7,936 nt of DNA, taken from NCBI GenBank assembly GCA_946613735.1, contig CAMOFS010000058.1:1-7936 (forward strand). The letters run 5' to 3'. This DNA comes from an uncultured Lachnospiraceae bacterium (GTDB lineage: Bacteria; Bacillota_A; Clostridia; Lachnospirales; Lachnospiraceae). Shown here one piece after another: positions 1 to 6,504 of the stretch (position 1 is its first letter; the number at the start of each line of letters is the position of its first letter). Made by a program: the position numbers and the translations under genes. The notes below the pieces were generated by a model. It was given only the letters and a program-made list of their open reading frames with translations. It searched no databases and was not told the origin of the DNA.

Positions 1-71
1 AGATGATGGGAAGATGACTGTGTCATTGAGTTAATACTGTCATCCTGGCTTCCCCCACCCGTCATTGAAGA

Positions 72-98
72 GAGATTCTTCGGTTCGCTCAGAATGAC
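72..98 (+). repeat. Palindromic intergenic repeat, copy 1
   Basis: Reads GAGATTCTTCGGTTCG and then CTCAGAATGAC. The outer arms ATTCT and AGAAT are complementary. This is the GAATGAC-ended subtype, shared with the reverse copy at 6464-6490; other copies end in GGATGAC. Confidence 0.8.
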
Positions 99-152
99 AG
101 TGAAGCTCAGAATGACAGTGAAGCTCAGTATGACAGTGAAGCTCAGTATGAC
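91..152. repeat. 18-bp tandem repeat array
   Basis: Three full units and a partial fourth: AGAATGACAGTGAAGCTC at 91-108 and 109-126, AGTATGACAGTGAAGCTC at 127-144, then AGTATGAC (145-152). The first unit is the 3' end of palindromic repeat copy 1 plus ten following bases, so the array seems to have grown from that repeat. The A-to-T change in units 3 and 4 suggests stepwise duplication. The unit length is a multiple of three, which leaves a spurious minus-strand frame open. Confidence 0.88.
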
Positions 153-184
153 CTTTTCCTTTGTTATCCTGGCTCCCTCCCCTT

Positions 185-220
185 GTCATCCTGAGCGAGC
201 GCAGCGAGTCGAAGGATCTC
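185..220 (-). repeat. Palindromic intergenic repeat, copy 2 (reverse)
   Basis: Begins GTCATCCTGAGCGAGCG and ends GAGTCGAAGGATCTC, the reverse complement of the GGATGAC-ended type. ATCCT near one end pairs with AGGAT near the other. It ends ten bases before the -35 of the chemoreceptor promoter. Confidence 0.82.
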
Positions 221-229
221 AAATTTTGA

Positions 230-259
230 TGGACATTAGAAGTCATATTTATGTATAAT
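230..259 (+). promoter_or_regulatory. Sigma-A-type promoter for the chemoreceptor
   Basis: TGGACA (230-235, five of six to TTGACA) lies 18 bases before a perfect TATAAT (254-259). Transcription would start near 266, leaving a short leader that contains AGGAGG (285-290) nine bases before the ATG. No sigma-D/FliA-type motility promoter pattern was seen, so this receptor may be under housekeeping control. Confidence 0.7.
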
Positions 260-299
260 AAAGGGTAATTTATCAAATCTGGACAGGAGGAACGAGCCA

Positions 300-2318
300 A
301 TGAATGCAAAAAGAAAGTCGTTGAAAAAGACACTTTTGAGCAAGAGTATCATCTTCGTGGCGATCATTATCGTGATAATCACACAGATAAGCATCAAGAT
401 TGCTGTGGATAATATCCAGTCGCTCATGAATAATGTTCTTGCCAGAGAGTCAACCACCTACGCCAGCGAGATTGAGAACTGGTGGGACAGCATTGAGGGC
501 AGGGTCAAGCAGACTGCTGATGTGATCACCAATCAGCCTTCCATGTCCAATGACGATATGCTGGCTTTACTTTTAAAGCTTACCGAGTTGGATCCTGATT
601 CCCATGATGTATATATGGCATTTGGTGATACGGGAGTATTTTTGGATGGATCCGGCTGGACACCTGATGCTGACTTTGATTTCCATGGCAGAGGCTGGTA
701 CACGGGAGCTATCAATAACGGTGGAGAGCTTTATTCCTCCGATCCATATCTGGACGCATCTACAGGCAATGTCAGTATTGCATGCTCGATATTAGTGGGG
801 CCCAATACTGTACTTAGTAGTGATGTGGACTTTTCAATGGTGGACGAAAAGGTCAAAAACTTCAAGTCCCTGTCCAAGGATGCAAAGTATTATCTGATCG
901 ATAAGAATTCCGGTGACATCCTCATCTCCAACGTAGAGGGTGTGGCAGGCCAAAATATGTCAGAAGCCACCGACCCTGTAGCAGCAGGACTTGCAGCTGT
1001 TTTTGAAAAGCTCAACAAGGATGCGACGGCAGGTGGAGAGAAGGTTGTCACAGCAAAGGCTGGCTCGGGATCATGCATGTTTACAGCTACAGATATTGAA
1101 GGTACTTCCTGGACTATAGTATGTGCTGTGCCTTCCACCCTTTTAAGCAACACTATAATAAAGGTCATGATCATTACCTTTATCAGTGCTATCGTACTGC
1201 TCATACTGTTCTCCATCGCTTTGTACGTGATGCTCAGCAGGGCTATCAATCCCGTTATCACGGTTACAGAGCGCATCACGGATATCAGCCGCGGTGACTT
1301 TACTGTCAATATTGTGCCTGAGGGTAATAACGAGATCACCACTCTTAGTGAGAGCCTCAACGGATATATAGAAAAGATGAGAGCCACCTTAAACAGCCTC
1401 TCCAGCATTTCCGGTAACATGAACAACAGGGCAGGAGAGTGCTACGATATTTCACACGTACTATCCGATGCTAATGACAGCCAGGGTGAGTCTATTGAGA
1501 GGCTCAACAGCACCTTGAATGGCATGACAGAGTCCATAGAAGATATTGCACATGCGGCTACTGATCTGGCTGATACATCCAGCCAGCTGGCCAAGAATGC
1601 CGAGGATGTCAGGAACCTTTGTGATGAGACCCTCGAGGCTTCCGGCAAGGGTAAGGACGAGATGGAGGCCATGACCAGGAATGTTAATACTCTTAACGAT
1701 ACCATAGGTGAGCTGACCTCACTTATCAGGGTTACAGCCAGGTCGGTGGAGGAGATCACAGGAATCACTGAGACCATCAATGCTATTTCAGCCCAGACCA
1801 ACCTCCTGTCACTTAATGCTTCTATCGAGGCAGCAAGAGCAGGCGACATGGGCAAGGGCTTTGCAGTAGTTGCTTCTGAGGTAGGACTTTTGGCCAACCA
1901 GTCCTCCGAGGCTACTGATACCATCAGAAAGCTTATTGATGATATCACCAAGAATATTGAGGATATCAATGAGAAGGCTGACATCTGTGTCAGGGATATG
2001 GAAGCCTGCATCAGTGGTGTGGAGGGCGCCAATGAATCCTTCAATACCATTTATGATGATGTGGCCAAGGCTACTGACGGCATCATAGAGATCGCCAGCG
2101 GCATCGAGCGCATCAATGATGTTGCCTCCAACAATGCAGCCACCACCCAGGAGCAGGCATCCAGTATCAACGAGGTACTCGGCCTCAGCGACAAGATCGT
2201 TGTGGAGAGCAACAAGCTCAGGGAGGAGACCGCCAACATTACCAGCATTTCCGAGAACCTGAACCAGTACTCCGACGAGATCAACTCCGACCTCTCCCAG
2301 TACATCCTGTCAGAATAA
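300..2318 (+). CDS. Methyl-accepting chemotaxis protein with dCache sensor domain
   Basis: Transmembrane chemoreceptor of 672 residues that should sense an extracellular ligand and control CheA kinase through CheW. Order of parts: basic N-terminus, membrane helix 1 (about 17-36), periplasm-facing double-Cache domain (about 38-280), membrane helix 2 (about 286-310), HAMP (about 311-363) and a long signalling coiled coil (364-672). The conserved hairpin tip is plain at 497-521 ([19 protein letters not shown], then [10 protein letters not shown]). The sensor has RGWY at 131-134, SDPY at 147-150 and an Asp at 175, resembling the amino-acid-binding dCache signature; F126 sits where that signature usually has Tyr. 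No CheB/CheR-tethering pentapeptide is seen at the C-terminus. The ATG at 300 has AGGAGG at 285-290. No che or flagellar genes lie nearby, so this is an orphan receptor locus. The family call is certain; the ligand class is inferred. Confidence 0.97.
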   Translation: MNAKRKSLKKTLLSKSIIFVAIIIVIITQISIKIAVDNIQSLMNNVLARESTTYASEIENWWDSIEGRVKQTADVITNQPSMSNDDMLALLLKLTELDPDSHDVYMAFGDTGVFLDGSGWTPDADFDFHGRGWYTGAINNGGELYSSDPYLDASTGNVSIACSILVGPNTVLSSDVDFSMVDEKVKNFKSLSKDAKYYLIDKNSGDILISNVEGVAGQNMSEATDPVAAGLAAVFEKLNKDATAGGEKVVTAKAGSGSCMFTATDIEGTSWTIVCAVPSTLLSNTIIKVMIITFISAIVLLILFSIALYVMLSRAINPVITVTERITDISRGDFTVNIVPEGNNEITTLSESLNGYIEKMRATLNSLSSISGNMNNRAGECYDISHVLSDANDSQGESIERLNSTLNGMTESIEDIAHAATDLADTSSQLAKNAEDVRNLCDETLEASGKGKDEMEAMTRNVNTLNDTIGELTSLIRVTARSVEEITGITETINAISAQTNLLSLNASIEAARAGDMGKGFAVVASEVGLLANQSSEATDTIRKLIDDITKNIEDINEKADICVRDMEACISGVEGANESFNTIYDDVAKATDGIIEIASGIERINDVASNNAATTQEQASSINEVLGLSDKIVVESNKLREETANITSISENLNQYSDEINSDLSQYILSE

Positions 2319-2337
2319 CCAGCCACGCCTAAACTTC

Positions 2338-2366
2338 TTTTCATAGGAAAAGGGGACTGTTATAAT
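2338..2366 (+). promoter_or_regulatory. Promoter of the lemA-DUF2207 operon
   Basis: TTTTCA (2338-2343, four of six to TTGACA) is followed after 17 bases by TATAAT (2361-2366). The bases TGT just before it (2358-2360) make an extended -10, which offsets the weak -35. It sits in the 85-base gap between the chemoreceptor stop and lemA, with the lemA ribosome site about 25 bases downstream. Confidence 0.72.
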
Positions 2367-2403
2367 TATAAAGGTTAAATTCCCGAGAGAAGGAGGAAAG
2401 AAA

Positions 2404-2955
2404 ATGATCAAATGGATAATTATTGCGGTAATAGTGTTGCTTGTACTTTGGTTTGTAGCAAGCTACAACTCTCTGATCCGCGGCAAGAACAAAGTGGAGG
2501 AAGCATTCTCCACCATGGATGTTTATTTGAAAAAGAGATTTGACCTGGTGCCCAATCTGGTAGAGACCGTCAAGGGCTACGCGGCACATGAGTCCGGTAC
2601 ACTTGAAAAGGTCATCGCAGCCAGGAATGCAGCCGGCAGCTCTCAGAACATGCAGGAGCGCATAGATAATGAGACAGCCCTAAGCGGTGCTTTAAAATCC
2701 GTCTTTGCCCTTGCTGAGAGCTATCCGGATCTGAAGGCTAATGAGAACTTTTTAGATCTCCAGGGACAGCTCAATGGAGTGGAAGAGGATATCGCCAACT
2801 CCAGGAAATACTACAACGCAGTCGTAAGGGATTTCAACAACAAGGTCATGACCATCCCTACAAATATCATCGCATCAATCTTTCATTTTGAGAGAGAGCC
2901 TATGTTTGAAGTGGCTGATGCTGCAGAGCGTGAAAACGTACAGGTGAAGTTCTAA
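2404..2955 (+). CDS. lemA: LemA family protein
   Basis: LemA-fold membrane protein of 183 residues, the usual family length. A single N-terminal membrane helix (about 3-20) is followed by a helical-bundle domain. The hallmark block is at 21-62: YNSLIRGKNKVEEAF, then LKKRFDLVPNLVETVKGYA. The later family motif NSRKYYNAVVRDFN is at 132-145, followed by IPTNIIA at 151-157. LemA proteins are anchored in the membrane by the N-terminal helix; their biochemical role is not well defined. The start is set by AAGGAGG ending at 2396, seven bases before the ATG, and by its own promoter just upstream. The stop overlaps the next start (TAATG), so translation is probably coupled to the DUF2207 gene, a pairing common in Bacillota. 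Family assignment is firm; a function beyond an envelope role is not supported by the sequence. Confidence 0.95.
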   Translation: MIKWIIIAVIVLLVLWFVASYNSLIRGKNKVEEAFSTMDVYLKKRFDLVPNLVETVKGYAAHESGTLEKVIAARNAAGSSQNMQERIDNETALSGALKSVFALAESYPDLKANENFLDLQGQLNGVEEDIANSRKYYNAVVRDFNNKVMTIPTNIIASIFHFEREPMFEVADAAERENVQVKF

Positions 2956-4883
2956 TGAAAAGAATAAGTTATATTTTGGCGGCCATTATCATTGCTGTGG
3001 CCGTGGGCCTTTTGCCAGCCACATCTGTACTCGCAACGGAAAATGACACATCCGCAGCAGAGGAGAGTGCTGTTTCCGAGGATGATCCTGCCATAGAGTA
3101 TCATGATTCGAACCCCAATGATTACATCACGGAATTCTTTGATGTTAACGCAGAATTTGACACCTCACATATGGCTACCATCACTGAGACCATTGGTGTA
3201 GATTTTATAATGGAGCACCACGGCATTACCAGGAACATCCCCCTTGCAAAGGATTACAGCTATGTGATAAAAGATGTCTCCGTGGATGACTATCCCTTTA
3301 CTGTGGAGGATGTAGATAATAACAAGGTCATAAGGATCGGCGATTCTGACAGCTACATGTCAGGTAAAAGGACCTTTGTCATCAGTTACAAGATACAGTA
3401 TTTTAGTGATGAAGATAAGACGGCAGACTTTTTGGCGCATAACCTGCTCCCCACGGAGTGGGATACATCCATACGTCAGTCGGAGATCAACCTTGTACTG
3501 CCTAAGGATATCGACCTGGACAAATTATATGTCTATGGCGGAGCCTATGGAACCGATGACCCAAATGCCTGGGAGAATTTTTTTGGGGCGGAGTGGTATA
3601 CCGACGGGGCAGTCTTCTATGGAGAGGATCTGCCAAAGGGCTGTGGCCTGACCGTCAGGGATACCGAGCTTCCCGAGGGTTACTGGTCTGATGCCATAAG
3701 CTTTAGCGAGAATAAAAAGGTTCCACTAACCGTAGTGACCGTTGTATCATTGATAGCTGCAGCCCTGGCTGTTGTTATGTGGTTGGTATTCGGCAAGAAT
3801 GAAAAGATCATAGAGACGGTGGAATTCTATCCTCCGGATGATATCACCCCGGCAGAGCTTGGCTTTGCAATAGACGAGAATCTGGAAGACGACGAGATGA
3901 TGTCCACGGTCTTCTATATCGCCGACAAGGGCTATATCACGATAGAACAGCAGGACCGACACTTTATCTTTAAAAAGGTTAAGGATATGGCAGGCGGCAT
4001 ACCCGAACATATCAGGATATTCTTTAATGGTATGTTTGCAAAAAAGGATGAATTTAACACCAAAAAGGTTCCCTCTTCCTTCCGCAGTAGTTTTGACAAA
4101 GCGGTGGAAGAAGCCATGAAAAGCTATAACAATAAGTACGGAGAAGTATTTACACTGGAATCCGATGTTGCACAGCTGGGGTGCCTTATACTCCTTATAA
4201 TCGATATGATCGTGTTCTGCATAGCTTTGGACGGGCATTTTGACGGGATATACTTAGCTGTATTTCCGGGAGGCATATCCGTGGCGGGCATGCTTTGGGC
4301 ATGGCGCGGGATCAACAATATCAGGGTCAAGCGTGTCCCGGGTATCATCAAGATCGCAGGTGGAAGTCTTTTATTATTATCACAGCTGATTGTTTTGCGT
4401 GTAGTATTTAGCTACTATCCCATGGGGCTGCCTTTCTTTGCATTTTATGCATCTTTGATAGTGATATTCGTTTTCTCAATGGTTATGAGAAAACGCTCAA
4501 AGCAGAGCATGGAATTCATGGGTAAGGCAATGGGCTTTGCGAACTTTATCAAGACAGCGGAATATGACAGGATAAAGGAGTTGTCGGATGAGGATCCGCA
4601 GTATTTCTACCACATCCTGCCCTATGCGGTGGTGCTGGGTCAGGGCGCTCAGTGGTCAAAGCGTTTTGAAAGGATACATATCCCCAAGCCCGAATGGTAT
4701 GAGAATGATGCCGAGTTCCTGTTTACTGCGGCGTGGTATAGTCATATGTTAAGGACATGTACTACAGGGGCGGTTCCCAATCCACCTTCCAGCACGGGCT
4801 CCAGCAGCGGCTATTCCGGAGGCTCCTCCGGTGGCGGCTTCTCCGGCGGCGGCGGCGGAGGCGGCGGTGGCGGGGCATGGTAA
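2955..4883 (+). CDS. DUF2207 domain membrane protein with glycine-rich C-terminus
   Basis: Predicted membrane protein of 642 residues. A signal peptide (about 1-27, likely cut after SVLA) leads to an acidic linker and an extracellular beta-rich DUF2207 domain (about 55-245). Membrane segments follow near 257-279, 406-425, 430-449, 465-486 and 490-511, with a cytoplasmic-looking region at 280-400 between the first and second. The C-terminal part has the family pattern YFYHILPYAVVLGQGAQWSK (550-569), with FERIHIPKPEWY just after. It ends in a Ser/Gly tail (612-642) with ten consecutive glycines before a final Ala-Trp; such tails are typical of this family. The start overlaps the lemA stop by one base and has no strong ribosome site of its own, which points to coupled translation. 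The function is unknown; co-occurrence with LemA suggests a joint membrane or envelope role. Confidence 0.93.
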   Translation: MKRISYILAAIIIAVAVGLLPATSVLATENDTSAAEESAVSEDDPAIEYHDSNPNDYITEFFDVNAEFDTSHMATITETIGVDFIMEHHGITRNIPLAKDYSYVIKDVSVDDYPFTVEDVDNNKVIRIGDSDSYMSGKRTFVISYKIQYFSDEDKTADFLAHNLLPTEWDTSIRQSEINLVLPKDIDLDKLYVYGGAYGTDDPNAWENFFGAEWYTDGAVFYGEDLPKGCGLTVRDTELPEGYWSDAISFSENKKVPLTVVTVVSLIAAALAVVMWLVFGKNEKIIETVEFYPPDDITPAELGFAIDENLEDDEMMSTVFYIADKGYITIEQQDRHFIFKKVKDMAGGIPEHIRIFFNGMFAKKDEFNTKKVPSSFRSSFDKAVEEAMKSYNNKYGEVFTLESDVAQLGCLILLIIDMIVFCIALDGHFDGIYLAVFPGGISVAGMLWAWRGINNIRVKRVPGIIKIAGGSLLLLSQLIVLRVVFSYYPMGLPFFAFYASLIVIFVFSMVMRKRSKQSMEFMGKAMGFANFIKTAEYDRIKELSDEDPQYFYHILPYAVVLGQGAQWSKRFERIHIPKPEWYENDAEFLFTAAWYSHMLRTCTTGAVPNPPSSTGSSSGYSGGSSGGGFSGGGGGGGGGGAW

Positions 4884-4920
4884 TCCGCTGCACATGGTAA
4901 ATGCCCGCTCCGTGAGAGAA

Positions 4921-4962
4921 GAGATCCTTCGACTTCGCCCTTCGGGCTCCGCTCAGGATGAC
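4921..4962 (+). repeat. Palindromic intergenic repeat, copy 3
   Basis: Starts GAGATCCTTCGACTTC and ends CTCAGGATGAC. The centre GCCC-TTC-GGGC (4937-4947) can form its own hairpin inside the ATCCT/AGGAT arms. It fills much of the gap between DUF2207 and DUF975, and a lone GGGATGACA fragment follows at about 4976-4984. No T-run follows, so it is not a standard terminator. Confidence 0.85.
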
Positions 4963-5030
4963 AGGAGAGGAGCGCGGGATGACAAAGGGATCAGGTTGAC
5001 AACATAATTCACAAAAAGGAGGACTATGAT

Positions 5031-5789
5031 ATGTGGACGATAAGTGAAGTAAAGCGACGTGGCAAAGAAGCCTTTAAGGCAAACTACTGGAAGGGTGTAC
5101 TGGTGGCTCTCATCCTCGTCGTCTGTGCAGGCGGCGTAGGTGCGGCGACCTCGACCTCTGGTAACAACGTTATCAGAAAAGAGACCGGTTCCCAAAACGT
5201 AGTGATCACCCAGCAGGATTTCATGGATTACATGCACAAGGCCCTTGCTGAGCAGGGAGTAGAGGCCACGGATGAAGAGATCATGATGATGATCGGAGTG
5301 GTAGTTTTGGCAGTCATTGGCGTGATCGCAGTAGTGATCCTTATAAGCTCGCTTATAAAGATTCTCTTACTCAATCCCCTGTCAGTAGGATGCTACAGTT
5401 ATTTTTACAAGAGCCAGAGCAGTGTGGGCAGCCTCGACAATCTGGGAGACGGCTTCAAGCACTGGGGCAGAAATGTGGGGGCAATGTTTTTGGCTGATCT
5501 TTTCATAGCCTTATGGACCTGCCTGTTCATTATTCCGGGCATCGTAAAGTCCTATTCCTACCGCATGGTCCCATACATCCTGGCGGATGATCCGGACTGT
5601 GGAGCCGTGGAAGCTATTACCCTCTCACGTAAGATGATGAAGGGTAACAAGTTCAAGGCATTTCTTTTGGATCTGTCCTTTATAGGATGGATTATTCTCA
5701 GCGTCATCACACTTGGTATAGTGGGAGTCTTCTATGTGAATCCTTATTATCAAAGTACAGACGCAGCGCTTTATGAAGCGATAAAGTAA
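5031..5789 (+). CDS. DUF975 family integral membrane protein
   Basis: Polytopic membrane protein of 252 residues. The N-terminus reads REV-like to ALKGNYW-like (here SEVKRRGKEAFKANYWKG, 5-22), as expected of DUF975. Hydrophobic segments lie at about 21-39, 87-113, 149-170 and 211-236. A polar loop at 40-86 separates the first two and is probably extracellular. The diagnostic C-terminal half contains IIPGIVKSYSYRMVPYILAD (167-186), EAITLSRKMMKGNKFKAFLL (194-213) and DLSFIGW (214-220), followed by VNPYY at 236-240. DUF975 proteins have no established biochemical activity. The start is chosen from AAAAGGAGG (5014-5022), eight bases before the ATG. A repeat-containing gap of 147 bases separates it from DUF2207, so co-transcription is possible but unproven. 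It is closed by a good intrinsic terminator. Confidence 0.92.
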   Translation: MWTISEVKRRGKEAFKANYWKGVLVALILVVCAGGVGAATSTSGNNVIRKETGSQNVVITQQDFMDYMHKALAEQGVEATDEEIMMMIGVVVLAVIGVIAVVILISSLIKILLLNPLSVGCYSYFYKSQSSVGSLDNLGDGFKHWGRNVGAMFLADLFIALWTCLFIIPGIVKSYSYRMVPYILADDPDCGAVEAITLSRKMMKGNKFKAFLLDLSFIGWIILSVITLGIVGVFYVNPYYQSTDAALYEAIK

Positions 5790-5806
5790 TTGATATTGTA
5801 TTTTAT

Positions 5807-5836
5807 GGGTGGCATTTTGCCACCCTGTTTTGTTTG
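5807..5836 (+). terminator. Rho-independent terminator after DUF975 gene
   Basis: GGGTGGCA (5807-5814) pairs perfectly with TGCCACCC (5818-5825) across a three-base TTT loop, and the T-rich run TGTTTTGTTTG follows. It begins 18 bases after the DUF975 stop. It marks the end of the upstream transcription unit and implies that the HAD gene needs its own promoter or read-through. Confidence 0.88.
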
Positions 5837-5841
5837 TTGGA

Positions 5842-5931
5842 CATATAAAAGCCGCCTACGAAGAATACCTGGCAAAACGGGCCGAGTTAGCCCAAAAAGC
5901 CAAGCCGACAAAAAAGAAAAAGAAGAAATAA
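5842..5931 (+). pseudogene. Lysine-rich C-terminal gene remnant
   Basis: Between the terminator and the HAD gene, one frame without a usable ATG reads HIKAAYEEYLAKRAELAQK, then AKPTKKKKKK and a TAA at 5929-5931. The Ala/Glu/Lys helical composition and lysine-rich end look like the last 30 codons of a real protein whose front is missing. Its stop overlaps the HAD ribosome binding site, as in a former operon arrangement. The frame stays open upstream only to 5794, through the terminator, so the break point is probably between about 5836 and 5848. The parent family is not recognised. It could instead be a chance open frame. Confidence 0.4.
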
Positions 5932-5946
5932 AGGAAAAATGTAATG
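5930..5946 (+). promoter_or_regulatory. Ribosome site with start-stop ATGTAATG before HAD gene
   Basis: AAAGGA (5930-5935) is followed by ATGTAATG. The first ATG (5939) is immediately followed by TAA, and the HAD start ATG (5944) overlaps that stop. The first ATG is only three bases from the ribosome site, too close to be favoured, while the second is at a normal eight bases; this fixes the HAD start at 5944. Confidence 0.5.
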
Positions 5947-6417
5947 CGTATATCCTTTGACCTGGATGAGGTACTCTTTGTATCCCCGGAGCACTACAAA
6001 ACAGAAGAAAAGCTTCCCTTCCCCTTAGACCGCATCTTTCCGGAGCGGCTGAGGCTGGGCACGGTGGATCTCATACACACCTTGCAGCAGGAAGGCTTTG
6101 AGGTATGGGTCTATACCTCATCTTTTCGCTCCCGGACCTATATCCGTGCACTTTTTAGGAACTACGGTGTGGTATTTGATGATATAATAAACGGAGACCG
6201 TCACAAGGAGGAGGTGCAGCGGGACAATCCCCAGCCCCTGCCCCAGAAGATGCCCAGCTTCTATCACATATCCCTTCATGTGGATGATGAGGATGCGGTC
6301 ATAGAAAACGGCAAGAAATACGGCTTTAGGGTTTACCGACTCTATGAGGAGGACCCCGAGTGGGCCGAGAAGCTTTTGGCAGAAGCCAGACGCATACGGA
6401 AGGTGGAGGAATCTTAA
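5944..6417 (+). CDS. Small HAD-superfamily hydrolase-like protein
   Basis: Cytoplasmic protein of 157 residues with the HAD signatures in order. Motif I is FDLDEVL (5-11), giving nucleophile Asp6 and acid/base Asp8. Motif II is VYTSS (56-60). K102 is the likely motif III lysine, and LHVDDED (111-117) supplies the metal-binding acids D114/D115. Having both Asp6 and Asp8 fits a phosphatase or phosphotransferase rather than a dehalogenase. No large cap domain is present, so the active site would be open, as in HADs acting on bulky substrates. Residues 54-83 (motif II, then YIRALFRNYGVVFDDIING) resemble uncharacterised bacterial HAD proteins. The substrate cannot be read from sequence. The ATG at 5944 follows AAAGGA (5930-5935) by eight bases. 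It lies after a terminator and a gene remnant, and I see no convincing promoter for it. Confidence 0.78.
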   Translation: MRISFDLDEVLFVSPEHYKTEEKLPFPLDRIFPERLRLGTVDLIHTLQQEGFEVWVYTSSFRSRTYIRALFRNYGVVFDDIINGDRHKEEVQRDNPQPLPQKMPSFYHISLHVDDEDAVIENGKKYGFRVYRLYEEDPEWAEKLLAEARRIRKVEES

Positions 6418-6448
6418 GGGATCCTTCGGGCTACGCCCTCAGGATGAC
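6418..6448 (+). repeat. Palindromic intergenic repeat, copy 4
   Basis: Begins directly after the HAD stop codon and ends CTCAGGATGAC. The centre is GGGC-TAC-GCCC (6428-6438), again self-complementary but with the arms swapped relative to the copy at 4921. It is paired with a reverse copy 15 bases downstream. Confidence 0.83.
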
Positions 6449-6463
6449 AAGGGTAGTGTAGTT

Positions 6464-6490
6464 GTCATTCTGAGCGAAGCGAAGAATCTT
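6464..6490 (-). repeat. Palindromic intergenic repeat, copy 5 (reverse)
   Basis: Reads GTCATTCTGAGCGAAGCG and then AAGAATCTT. It faces the copy at 6418-6448, so the two could fold into one long imperfect stem. The ribosome binding site of the double-CNB gene begins two bases after its end. Confidence 0.83.
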
Positions 6491-6504
6491 AGAAAGGAGA
6501 AAAC

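Larger units (their letters stand above)
39..220. repeat. Composite intergenic repeat block upstream of chemoreceptor
   Basis: This 182-base block fills most of the 299-base region before the first gene. It begins with GTCATCCTGGCT and a C-rich stretch (39-60), repeated with one change as GTTATCCTGGCT plus C-rich DNA at 163-184. Between and after these lie two full copies of the palindromic repeat in opposite orientation (72-98 and 185-220) and an 18-bp tandem array (91-152). I see no credible gene in 1-299: a minus-strand frame through the block just translates the repeats and runs into the chemoreceptor gene. Confidence 0.8.

Noticed and set aside
2..34. Ten open codons (DDGKMTVSLS) ending in TAA, possibly the tail of an upstream gene
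   Set aside because: Too short to distinguish from chance, though a repeat starting just after a stop would fit the pattern seen elsewhere in the window.
39..220. A CRISPR array
   Set aside because: The 18-bp units are directly contiguous without unique spacers, and no cas genes are present.
40..333. Minus-strand frame of 97 codons with Cys/His-rich repeats (TELHCH)
   Set aside because: It is a translation of the 18-bp tandem array and palindromic repeats and overlaps the chemoreceptor start; the metal-binding look is an artefact of an 18-base unit.
1442..2050. Long minus-strand frame of 202 codons opposite the chemoreceptor coiled coil
   Set aside because: It is the shadow of the strongly supported + strand gene; Ser/Leu/Ala-rich composition reflects the complement of its codons and no domain is recognisable.
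4996..5030. TTGACA (4996-5001) as a -35 for the DUF975 gene
   Set aside because: The only TATAAT-like partner, TATGAT at 5025-5030, is 23 bases away and touches the start codon, and the ribosome site occupies the normal -10 place.
5817..5849. Promoter for the HAD gene from TTGCCA (5817-5822) and TATAAA (5844-5849)
   Set aside because: The spacing is 21 bases and the -35 lies inside the terminator hairpin, so it is not convincing.
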